This document shows, one piece after another, positions 1 to 9,207 of a stretch of DNA of 64,000 nucleotides. The DNA is from Alopecurus myosuroides. Lineage: Eukaryota > Streptophyta > Magnoliopsida > Poales > Poaceae. The translations under genes and the position numbers were made by a program. The stretch covers positions 233,380,376 through 233,444,375 of the forward strand of contig CM054062.1 in assembly GCA_028641055.1 (NCBI GenBank). The letters are read 5' to 3'. The notes beneath the pieces are model-generated. The model searched no databases. It was not told the origin of the DNA and saw only the letters and a list, made by a program, of their open reading frames with translations. Numbering within the stretch: the stretch's first letter is position 1; the number at the start of each line of letters is the position of its first letter.

Positions 1-701
1 AAATCTCAACATAAAACTTGATTAGAGGGGTTAGTGCCTCCATAAATAAAATCCACATAGGTACATCAAAGACACATCATGAGTTGATTCTAAATATTAA
101 CTACTGTTACTACAGTTGTGCATTTCTCCTTGATCAAAAGAACCACACAAAACACAAGTAATGAGAGCAATACAAAATAAAGACATAATCTGCCAAAAAC
201 TGAACAACCCGTAAAGAGTGAATTTTTAGAGGCACTTAAGTTGCTCAAATAAGAAAACTTAAAACTAATGAAATATGTAGTGATAACTAAATGTTGCTGT
301 CGTAAATTACCAGGTCAAAATTCCACTTCTGTGATTTTAAACATTTTTTGCAGTGAAGTTCAGGAATCTGTTTTCTGGACAGCTAATTACTATTGTTTAA
401 TCCTATCTCTCATATAAGATTATTCTTGCCATTTATGATGAGAAATAAGACAGAAATGTGATGTTACAGTAGTGAACTAATATTTTTATTGTTTTTAGCT
501 TTGGAAAAAGTTTTAATGATAGAGACTTTGCAATGGTTTCATTGGCATGAACAACACATGTTCAAGGTCGACCCCAACTTCTCCATTACTCATCCTTCTC
601 ATTTACTTTCCCAAAAAAATTATAAAATGAAAATCTTAAACTAAATGATAGATAACAGTAGGTAAAGGTATTTTACATGTTGAAAAGACATAAATGTGTG
701 C

Positions 702-1379
702 TCAAACCGAATAGGAAATTAAAGCATAAGGAACACACCAAAAAATATTAAACAATTTATTTTTAAGTCTAACCCTTTTCCTATGCATTGGCATTTTGTA
801 ATGAAACAAATAAAAGAAGCACATAATAGCAAGCATAGAAAGGTAGATCAAGTGCAACTTCAATACTTTCATCATAAAGAGGGGAAACTTAATATTGTTG
901 AAATATGTGTAACCATGTTTCCCTCTCTCATAATAATTTTCAGTAGCATCATGAATAGATTCAACAATATGAATATCACATAAAAAATTCTTATCATGAG
1001 CCACATGCATAAAAGAATCACTACTCTCCACATAAGTAAAATCCTCAGTAGTGATAGTGGGAGTTAAACATTCATAATTTTCATTGCAATCATCATATAT
1101 AGGAGGCATAGTATCATCAAAGTGAATTTTCTCCTCCAAGCTTGGGGAACTAGAAATATCATGCTCATCAAAACCAACTTACCCAAGCTTAAAACTTTCC
1201 ATAGAATCAACAAGTATATCATTTTTATCCTCAATAGTAGGGGGACTAAAAATATCATATTCATCAAGACAAACTTCCCCAGGCTCAAGGTTTTCCTTAG
1301 CAATAAAGGTGTTCAAAGAATTAGTACTACCACAAATATGATTGTTGTGCAAATAATTTTTCAATTTCTCCTCAAACAC
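702..1379 (-). pseudogene. Acidic/aromatic ORF remnant of an Athila-like element
   Basis: Two minus-strand frames (1179-1379, then 702-1139) read as one disrupted protein. It has repeated acidic-aromatic blocks such as DEYDIFSPPTIEDKN, MPPIYDD and ENYYERGKHG, and ends in a hydrophobic, basic tail (roughly the last 50 residues). I recall this block order from Athila-like retrotransposons of wheat and barley, where the product has no established function. No gag fold, zinc knuckle or protease motif is visible. A frameshift lies between 1139 and 1179. Proximity to the primer site puts it in the gag position of the element. It should be read as a TE-derived ORF of unknown role, not a host gene. 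Confidence 0.6.
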
Positions 1380-1478
1380 TTCATGTCCTAATTCAAGGTA
1401 GATATTATACAGTTCTAAAATTGTTTGGTTGTTATGTTAGTATGCAATGCAAACAAGAATAAAAGCTTAGCACAACGC

Positions 1479-1496
1479 TCCCCGGCAACGGCGCCA
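1479..1496 (-). other. Primer-binding site of Gypsy-1 (tRNA-Asp type)
   Basis: The minus strand reads TGGCGCCGTTGCCGGGGA, complementary to the 3' end of plant tRNA-Asp including CCA. This primer is usual for Athila-lineage gypsy elements. It fixes the orientation: LTR to the right, internal region to the left. The same 18-mer recurs at 45068-45085. Confidence 0.9.
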
Positions 1497-1506
1497 GAAA
1501 AGTGCT

Positions 1507-2918
1507 TGATGACTCCCAAGTGCAGGAGATCAATTGTAGTACCTTTCGATAAGTATTTGAGTGTCGAACCCACGAGGAGCTGAAGGTAAGCTATCTATTC
1601 TCTAAAGCCCTATAACCCTCTTATATGGCTGTTTATGCAAAGCAATAAGTTTGACTAAAAGGAACTAACTAATTAAAAGCAAGTGACGTGGAGTGTGGTT
1701 TGTCTAGTAACTAGTGAAGCAAGTTTAAAATGCAAGTAATCCTAAAGCAAGTTTCTAAGCAAGTTTCACAAGTAGCAAGCAACAAATATCTCAAGTATCT
1801 CAAGGGAGCAAGTGTTCTAGCAATAGGTGTTTCGTTCGTGTGGTTGTCAAAATTAGTGAAGCACATGTTTTAGTCTTAGTTGTTTCTTCTAGGAAGGAGC
1901 CATGAATAGGTATAGTCAAGTAAATTATCTACAACCCCTTATGATGGATCATGTGGCCAAGTAAATGACTGCACAAGATTGATTAAGACATAAAGTCCCA
2001 CCATAGCCTTACGTTCTAAGGTCCCCTATATATATCCCCCAATAACTTAACTTTGTGGCTCGGTCTCAGCTTACTATCACTCCCAAGTCACCACCACTCC
2101 ATTATGCTACCGGTGATCACCTTACATGCATTACCCAACATATGTGTGCACTCATATATTGTACATAAAGACAATCATAGAAGATAACAAACTTGTATGC
2201 AACCAATCAACAAACTATTTCACCATTGCCAAGAACAATTCACTACTCAAACATAGACGGGGAGACACAATACATCAAGGGAATATAGTATTGCATCATA
2301 CATCGTGTTTGCCAAGAGATTACAGTGGAGAGATGGAGCTGATCTTGCTGTAGATGTTGATGATGAACACGCCGGAGGGGGGTGGAGCCCTCCGGGGGTG
2401 ATCTCGGCGGCGTTTCCCCCCTCCGATCTTCTCCGGCGGCAGCGTTCTGTCTCTCTGTTTCGTGGTTTCATCTCTCGGCGCCGCCCCCTTCTCGAAAAGG
2501 CCAGGGGACCCTTTATATAGTCGTTTTTAGGTCACGAGACACTCGGGAGAAGAAAGATCGACGGCATCGGAGCCACAGGGGAAAAAAGGGGGCCCCACAC
2601 GCGGCCAAGGAATCTGGCCGCATGGAGGGTCATCTTTTCCACCTGGTTGGCCTTTTGGCCCTCTACTTTGGCCCATGGTCTTCGTCTCGAAAATTCTAAA
2701 CCGTGCTCTTTGGCCTTGCCCTTTTTGGAGTCCCGAAGCTCCCGGAAAGTCTGAAACACTAAAAAGTACGTTTTCTGGAAAAACAGGGTTAGAACCAAAA
2801 GAAGGGGGATTGTTCAGAAAATCCCCCAAATCATTATAAAACATGAATATAAGTTTCTAATATGTAGGAAAAACAAGTAATAACATGCAAAGTTCATGTA
2901 TGCATTTTACATGCATCA
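1507..2918 (-). repeat. 5' LTR of Gypsy-1
   Basis: The LTR is 1,412 bp and bounded by TGATG and CATCA. Its inner end lies 10 nt from the primer site. It has the family's usual make-up: an AT-rich half, then a GC-rich promoter-proximal half (about 2360-2640). The outer end abuts a fragment of a different LTR at 2919, so Gypsy-1 inserted into that older LTR. The partner LTR and its target duplication lie outside the window. ORFs over the GC-rich part look spurious. Confidence 0.8.
2511..2520 (-). promoter_or_regulatory. TATA box in the Gypsy-1 LTR
   Basis: The minus strand reads CTATATAAAG, followed downstream by GC-rich sequence. Position and direction suit the LTR promoter of the minus-strand element. 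Prediction from motif only. Confidence 0.5.
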
Positions 2919-3102
2919 GGACACAATATACTTCTTGTATCTTGATTGCAGGGTTGCTTGAGAGGGATATATTTGACCTCTACCTCCCTGAGTTCGATAT
3001 ACCTTGGGTGATCCACTTAAGGGAAACTTGCTGCTGTTATACAAACTTCTACACTTGGAGGCCCAACACTGTCTACAAGAACAGAAGCGTGCGTAGACAT
3101 CA
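2919..3102 (+). repeat. Truncated 3' end of a Gypsy-2-family LTR (copy A)
   Basis: These 184 bases match the last part of the complete plus-strand LTR ending at 8536, with scattered substitutions and the same end (GTAGACATCA). The left side is cut by the Gypsy-1 insertion. What follows (GCCCGCGCC...) is also identical to what follows the LTR at 8536, so both copies share one junction. Confidence 0.8.
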
Positions 3103-3764
3103 GCCCGCGCCACCCCATGGTGTGGAGCCTCCAGGCTCCATCTACGCCTCGTTTCCGGCTCATAATTTTTCATATTTTCCAAAAATAGTAAAAAATAAAA
3201 GTTGGAAGATGTTTCACGAACGTTTTCTTACCAAAACTGATACCTATTCGAAAACTGGCTCTGCAGTTTTTGAAATTTGCTTCTTAATAAATTCCTCCGG
3301 GTCATGGCTTGAATACAATCAACATTTTCACTATAAGGATCTCCAAAAATATAATGCTTGAGTCTTTGTCCATTCACCACTTGTGAAGTGTTGTCTTCAA
3401 GGGAAACAATTTTAATTGCCCCCGAACGATATACCTCTTCGATAACAAAAGGTCCTGCCCATCTCAAGAGTAACTGTCCTGCAATAAATCTGAGACGAGA
3501 CCTATACAATAGCACTTTCTCACCAACATGAAATTCTCTTTTAATAATTCTGTTATCATGCCACCTTTTAACTTTCTCTTTAAAGAGCTTAGCATTTTCA
3601 TATGCTTCACTCCTCCATTCATCTAAAGAACTTAATTCAAGCAACCTTTTCTCACCAGCAAGTTTAAAATCTCTATTTAGGTCTTTCACTGCCCAATAAG
3701 CTTTGTGTTCTAATCTAGAGGCAAGTGACAAGCTTTTCAATAAACCATCTTATAAGGAGACATG
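3103..3764 (-). pseudogene. Athila integrase C-terminus remnant (copy A)
   Basis: The minus strand encodes the end of a Ty3/gypsy integrase: 3228-3740 carries the segment after the catalytic core, with [12 protein letters not shown], the basic [14 protein letters not shown] stretch and [12 protein letters not shown] (the GPF/Y-like motif that binds DNA or chromatin in gypsy integrases). It is a close paralogue of 8677-9207, with about a dozen amino-acid differences in some 135 positions by eye. The catalytic core would lie to the right but falls in the assembly gap. 3103-3227 is the 3' untranslated or LTR-proximal part. A frame slip near 3720 disrupts the reading. There is no independent start; it is a fragment of a polyprotein. 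Confidence 0.85.
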
Positions 3765-3864
3765 NNNNNNNNNNNNNNNNNNNNNNNNNNNNNNNNNNNN
3801 NNNNNNNNNNNNNNNNNNNNNNNNNNNNNNNNNNNNNNNNNNNNNNNNNNNNNNNNNNNNNNNN
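3765..3864. other. Assembly gap of 100 N
   Basis: Exactly 100 unknown bases, the conventional length for a gap of unknown size. The last known base on the left is the one just before the hAT target duplication in the paralogous copy (9200). ORFs spanning the gap are artefacts. Confidence 0.98.
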
Positions 3865-3911
3865 GCTGTTATTTTTGCTTTTTTTGTGTTCTTAAGGTTA
3901 AATTTCTCATC

Positions 3912-4526
3912 ATGTTGCTCCCTAAATTTACTTTGAAAGATTTTCCGGTGGGAAGTGGTTCTATACTTGGAAAGGACACTATTAAAGAATTTTTTGATCA
4001 TGTTCATAAGCATGATAATTTTGAGGAAAAATCCATTGTAGAACTTGCTCCCAATTATGAGACTGCTGCAACTTCTTTAGTTTACAAGCTATAAGCTAGG
4101 TTTGTTAACTTTCATCCCATAATACAACATATGTTCCTCAACTTGAACAACATTCAAGATGTTGATAAAATAAACTTCATCTTAGAAACTATGCTTAAAT
4201 AATTTGGAGATGTTGCTATAGAAGCTAGAAAAGTCTTTGATCGTTTTAATATGCTTGGCTCATGTGTAGACATTGTTGGTGCTCTATAAAAAACTGAATC
4301 TAATAATGAAAACGAGGATAAAATACCAATTCCCTTTAAATTAATGGCACTTCATGATGCCCAAGAAAAGAATTTTAATTGGATTGTTCCTGGGAATTTA
4401 TTTGATGAAAATAGTAAGCCTAAAAATACTAAGAGAGGAGCCTCTGAAACCCACTTGGGTAAAATACAATGCATTATTAAAGAGTTGCCAAACCTTGATT
4501 TGAATGATTCACTTGAAAATACTTGA
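3912..4526 (+). pseudogene. Broken ORF of a pol-less Athila-like element
   Basis: The reading starts at an ATG in 'MLLPKFTLKDFPVGSGS' and continues through several in-frame stops (first near 4092, others near 4200 and 4287) to a TGA at 4524-4526. Recognisable pieces include LNNIQDVDKINFILETML, ARKVFDRFNMLGSCVDIVGAL and HDAQEKNFNWIVPGNLFDEN. They read as one protein of roughly 200 residues with no zinc knuckle or enzyme motif. It sits in the gag position. I have a sense of similar ORFs in non-autonomous Triticeae gypsy families, but the function is unknown. After the stop comes an imperfect repeat of the type GGCGTTAAAGAAAAGCGCTA, common in these elements. Confidence 0.6.
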
Positions 4527-7118
4527 GTTGCCTTTTTTATGCCTAGGTGAAAGGCGTTAAAGAAAAGCGCTACCGGGAGACAACCCGTTTTATTTCTCGG
4601 TTTTCCTTTGTTTTCTTTGGTGTGCTTTGCATCTGGGTGTTGTCTATTTCCTTAGCAACCCCTTTGTATCTTTTCTTTTAAGTTTTTTTTGAGCCAAGTA
4701 AAGCCTCTAGTGGAAAGTTGACACTATATTTCGGATTTCTGCGTAGGAAACAGATTACTTCTGTCCACTGTTAATTCCGTTAAAAATCACAGAAAATTCA
4801 AAATGACCTGAGCTTTTTTGTGCTTATTCCTTAGTTATATATGAAACTTTTCTTAGTTGACCACTTTTTGATTTGAGCAACATAAGTTTTTTGGAAAGTT
4901 GATCTCTGCCTGTTGTTCTCTTTTTCAGAGATTTCCGCCATTTATCGCATTTGCATCTTAATCTCTTTCTTTTGGTGTTCTTTTGAGAAAAAAGAGTTTT
5001 AAAAGAAGTTGTGACAGAAGATAATGTGTTTTTGATTGCTAGTGTTGTGTTGAAACTGAATCATGTGAGTTTATTATTTCCATTGCACTAACGTTGCTAA
5101 TGAATATTGTGAGATTTTTTATGTGAAGGAAGTTTTCAAGGGTCAAGAGAAGTGGATGATATGATGTGATCAATAAGAGTGAAAAGCCTAAGCTTGGGGA
5201 TGCCCCAGTGGTACATCACATCAAATTCCAAGAAGACTCAAGCGTCTAAGCTTGGGGATGCCCAAGGCATCCCCTTCTTCATCAACAAATTATCAGTATA
5301 TTTTTATTCGTTCGCATCTTATGTGCTTTACTTGGAGCGTCTTTTATTTTTGTTTTCAGTTTGCTTTTGCTTTTGTTTTCAGTTTTTTTTTAATCCCATA
5401 ATAATATTCGTTAGACCCCAGCATTCTTTTATTGGAGAGTGACACGCTGAGAATGCGTTGTATTCTTAGTCTCTGTCTAGCTGTTGCACTAGCTCCTGTT
5501 TTGCATCATCTCTTATCAGAGCTGTTAGTTTTAGTAGTATTATTTGAGTACTCTCTTGTTTGCTTGCTATATCATAAAGATTATTTTTGTTAAAACATGT
5601 TTTGTATGGTGCTTGTTGGGAGAAAGAAAACTGCTGCTTGAAGTAGAATCTATAACAGTACTAGTAGAAGCCTATATAGACGATGGCTAGAACTTTTTCA
5701 TGGCATGCTAAATGTTATTTTAGTTTTAAAGCCTGGTGGTTATTGAGTAGCATGATTAGTCTCAAATAGCTGAGAGTGTTTAATATTTTGTCAAAGATTC
5801 ATGAGTTGTTCTTGTCATAGTAAAGCATCAATATATGGTATTCTCTTTCGAATGTTTTATTTGGTTGACTTGACGCATGCTCACACCATGTTTATGACTA
5901 CAAACCAGTCACGAATAGCCTCCATGACCACTTAGTTTTTGAAGTTGTGATACTGCTTATGTCGCTATGCATGATTATGACTCTTATGCTCTCTTGATTT
6001 GTCGCTCCCAGTCTTTTGCTAGCCTCCACCTGTACTGAGTATGAGCTCTACTCGTGCATCCAAACTCCCTTAAACCAAAGTTTTTCCCATTTGTCGACCA
6101 TACCTACCTACATGTGGTATTTAACTGCCATTCCAAGTAAATTGCTCATGTGCTACCTTTAAAACCTTCAAATCATTCCTGCTTTGTGTTCTTATTTTTG
6201 CTCATGAGGACGTCAATAGAGAATCTTTATCTCACTTGTTGATTGGATTTCACACCATGGACTAGTGGCTTCATCCGCTTATCCAAATGATAGAAGAGCT
6301 GGCAGCGGGGTGCCCAGCCCCAAATTAATACAAACAAATTCTCTTCACTATTTTTTCCCCTGATCATATCAGTCAAAGCATAATTGTGTAAACAAAAGAG
6401 AAAGAGGGATGACCTTCTACACCAGTTGCGTCCTTCACAATGGGAGCCGCTCTGGTGAATCCAGTTGACTTGTGACGTACTGTATTGTCTGTTTACCATT
6501 CGTTGACACTAGCATACACCTATCTTAAAATATAGACATTCCTCCACAAATGTCAAACTTTTAATACCTCTGTTTAATAAAATAAAAAGCTCTAGCACAT
6601 GAGTGATCCCTGCTTCCCTTTGCGAAGGGCCTTTCTTTTACTTTTATGTTGAGTCTCCATCTTCTAACTTTATGCATAGTTGAGAGAGAATTTTTTCCAT
6701 TCTGAGTTTTATGTGCATTTGTCCCATAAACATCAATAATTACTTCATGATGTGATATTATTTTTTCTTAAATTATTTGTTCTAGTCTTCCTCATGAACT
6801 TTGAAAGTGTCCTGGCATTTATGTTTTGTCCCACTCTTAAGGACTAGCGAAATACAACTTTGCCATGCTTTCTCTATACCTGAAACAAACGTTTATCTTT
6901 CTTTGCATTATTATCCATGATCTTTCATTTAAGATACTCTTCGTGATGCAAAGTAATTGCTATGCTTTATTATTAAAGTTTTATTTATCATGCATGTGTT
7001 AATAGTTTTATGATCTCAGCGTGCATATGCTTTTACATTAGATTGATCAAATTTATGTTAGTAGCATGTCACCTCAAAAATTATTATTTTATCGTTTACC
7101 TACTCGAGAACGAGTAGG
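4527..7118 (+). other. Non-coding internal region of Gypsy-2
   Basis: About 2.6 kb, AT-rich, with no convincing coding sequence in any frame. It includes two PPT-like copies of CTAAGCTTGGGGATGCCC (5188-5206 and 5246-5263) that resemble the true tract at 7119-7137. The stretch around 6240-6490 is more mixed in composition and could be a small unrelated insertion, but I see no termini. Confidence 0.5.
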
Positions 7119-7137
7119 AACTAAGCTTGGGGGTGCT
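7119..7137 (+). other. Polypurine tract of Gypsy-2
   Basis: Purine-rich AACTAAGCTTGGGGGTGCT directly precedes the LTR start TGATATG. It is the expected plus-strand primer position and fixes the element on the plus strand. Confidence 0.75.
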
Positions 7138-8536
7138 TGATATGTCATAAACGTATCCCTAATTTCTGATGTTTCATATTGTTTTCATGTTGTTTGCCAC
7201 ATGTTTTCATTACACTTTATGTCAATTTTACACGTTTTCCGGGACTAACCTATTAACAAGATGCCACAGAGCCAGTTCCCTGTTTTCTGTTGTTTTTAGT
7301 TTCATAAAAGTTGTTCTGGAAATATTCTCGGAATCGGAAAATTCGAAAGCTAGAAGTCCTAAAAGTCCCAGAAGCTTCCAGAAGTCCCGAAGAGCCTCAG
7401 AGGGGGGCCACAGGGTGGCCACACCATGGTGTGGCACGGGTCCCCCCTGGCCGCGCCACCTAGGGGTGTGGCCCCCCCGGCATCGCCGTTTTGCCCATAT
7501 ATACTCCCCGATGTATAAAACCTATGGGAATTGACCTTTTCCGCAAAATACATCCGTAGCTCCGCCGCCGCCTACAAGTTTCAGGGGACAAATCTCTGTT
7601 CTAGCACCCTGCCGGGATGGGGAAGTGCCCGCGGAAGCCATCTCCTTCGACTCCGGCGCCATCTCCATTGCCGTTGCTGTCTCCTATGAAGAGGAGGGAT
7701 TAGTTCTCCCCCGAGGCTGAGGGCTCTACCAGTAGCTATGTGGTTCATTTCTCTCTCCCATGGTGTGCTCTTTATGTGATCATGAGCTTTGTAATCTAGT
7801 TGAATATGTAGATTGATCTTCATCTGTTATGCTACTCAAGTGGTTTTGTTATCTCCGTAAACACTTTGATCACAGGGTAAAGGTGACAGTGTGTGCTCTG
7901 TGTTGTTTAGCATGCTATTTATATCTTGTGTTGGAAGATGAACCTATGAAATTGTGGCGTTTGTTTAGTACTAATTTATGGCGCTCGTAGTGATATTGGG
8001 GTGCCCTAGAGAGGGAATATAGACTCGAGGAGTGTTGTTAAAGCCCTACGCAATTATTAGTGTTCATTATTCGGCCGGAGAGTGGTTTGGAGTAGCATAG
8101 TGAAGAGATGATATTTATGCATTCAATTATGTGATCATTGTTGAGAGTGTCCGCTAGTGAAAGTAGGAGCCCTAGGCCTTATTTCCAAGCACTGAAACAC
8201 AGTTTTCTGCCTGTTCTGCTGCATGTCTGCTTGCTGCCATTTTTATTTCAGATTGTTATTATCTCTTATTATTATCCATATTACTTGCATTTTACTCTCT
8301 CTTCGCCGAACTAGTGCACCTATATACCTGACAAGTATATTGGGTGTGTTGGGGACACAAGATACTTCTTGTATCTTGATTGCAGGGTTTCTTGAGAGGC
8401 ATATCTTTGACCTCTACATCCCTGAGTTCGATATACCTTGGGTGATCCACTTAAGGGAAACTTGCTGCTGTTCTACAAACCTCTGCACTTGGAGGCCCAA
8501 CAATGTCTACAAGAATAGAAGCGTGCGTAGACATCA
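7138..8536 (+). repeat. 3' LTR of Gypsy-2
   Basis: The LTR is 1,399 bp, beginning TGATATGTCATAAACG and ending GTAGACATCA. It contains a GC-rich stretch (7370-7700) with TATA-like motifs and a U5-like end. The base after it starts GCCCG, the same as after copy A at 3102. There is no matching 5' LTR in the sequenced part. Confidence 0.85.
7514..7520 (+). promoter_or_regulatory. TATA box in the Gypsy-2 LTR
   Basis: TATAAAA on the plus strand, with a second AT run (CATATATA, about 7496-7503) just upstream. It lies after the GC-rich U3-like part. Motif-based. Confidence 0.4.
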
Positions 8537-8676
8537 GCCCGCGCCACCCCATGGTGTGGAGCCTCCGGGCTCCATCTCCGCCTCGTTTTCGGCTCATAAT
8601 TTTTCATATTTTCCAAAAACAGTAAAAATAAAAGTTGGAAGATGTTTCATGAAGGTTTTCTTACCAAAACTGATAC

Positions 8677-9207
8677 CTATTCGAAAACTGACTCTGCATT
8701 TTCTGAAATATGCTTCTTAATAAATTCCTCTGGGATCATGGCTTGAATACAATCAACATTTTCATTATAAGGATATCCAGAAATATAATGCTTGAGTCTT
8801 TGGCCATTCACCACTTGTGAAGTGTTGTCTTCAAGTGAAACAATTTTAATTGCCCCCAAACGATATACCTCTTCGATAACAAAAGGTCCTTCCCATCTCG
8901 AGAGAAACTGTCCTGCAATAAATCTGAGACTAGACCTATACAATAGCACTTTCTCACCAACATGAAATTCTCTTTTAATAATTGTCTTATCATGCCACCT
9001 TTTAACTTTCTCTTTAAAGAGCTTAGCATTTTCATATGATTCACTTCTCCATTCATCTAAAGAACTTAAGTCAAGCAACATTTTCTCAGCAGCAAGTTTA
9101 AAATCTCTATTTAGGTCTTTCACTGCCCAATAAGCTTTGTGTTCTAATTCTAGAGGCAAGTGACAAGCTTTTCCATAAACCATCTTATAAGGAGACATGC
9201 CCATGGG
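8677..9207 (-). pseudogene. Gypsy-3 integrase C-terminal part
   Basis: The minus strand encodes [19 protein letters not shown], then [23 protein letters not shown] and [12 protein letters not shown] (GPF/Y-like module), and ends near ENAESVFE at 8677. Integrase inserts retrotransposon cDNA into chromosomes; this piece is the DNA/chromatin-binding end. Its N-terminal continuation is at 14779, beyond the hAT. This copy keeps the frame better than copy A (3103-3764). Sequence 8537-8676 is the adjoining 3' untranslated region with a CATGGTGTGGAGCCTCC block. No own start is expected. Confidence 0.88.

Larger units (their letters stand above)
1..1496 (-). mobile_element. Gypsy-1: internal region of an Athila-like LTR retrotransposon (partial)
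   Basis: This is the 5' internal part of a minus-strand element whose primer site (1479-1496) and 5' LTR (1507-2918) lie to its right; the rest leaves the window on the left. It holds one decayed coding remnant (702-1379). Bases 1-701 are AT-rich and I see no coding potential in them; their character matches the non-coding internal region of Gypsy-2. No protease, reverse transcriptase or integrase is visible, so it may be a non-autonomous family, but the element is cut by the window edge. Athila assignment rests on the tRNA-Asp primer site and the LTR type. Confidence 0.75.
3865..8536 (+). mobile_element. Gypsy-2: pol-less Athila-like LTR retrotransposon (5' end lost in the gap)
   Basis: Plus-strand element with a broken ORF (3912-4526), about 2.6 kb of non-coding internal sequence, a polypurine tract (7119-7137) and a complete 3' LTR (7138-8536). 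The 5' LTR and primer site are not seen and presumably lay in or beyond the gap. No protease, RT or integrase is present, so it would have depended on enzymes of another element. The LTR ends directly on the 3' end of the Gypsy-3 integrase region. Confidence 0.75.

Noticed and set aside
1479..1496. Possible tRNA gene fragment (also 45068-45085)
   Set aside because: Only 18 nt complementary to the tRNA-Asp 3' end, next to an LTR: a primer-binding site, not a tRNA gene.
3703..4094. ORFs running through the N gap
   Set aside because: Artefacts of translating unknown bases.
8223..8720. A 165-codon plus-strand ORF (and its like at 2885-3361)
   Set aside because: It crosses the junction between the Gypsy-2 LTR and the reverse strand of an integrase, so it is a chance frame.
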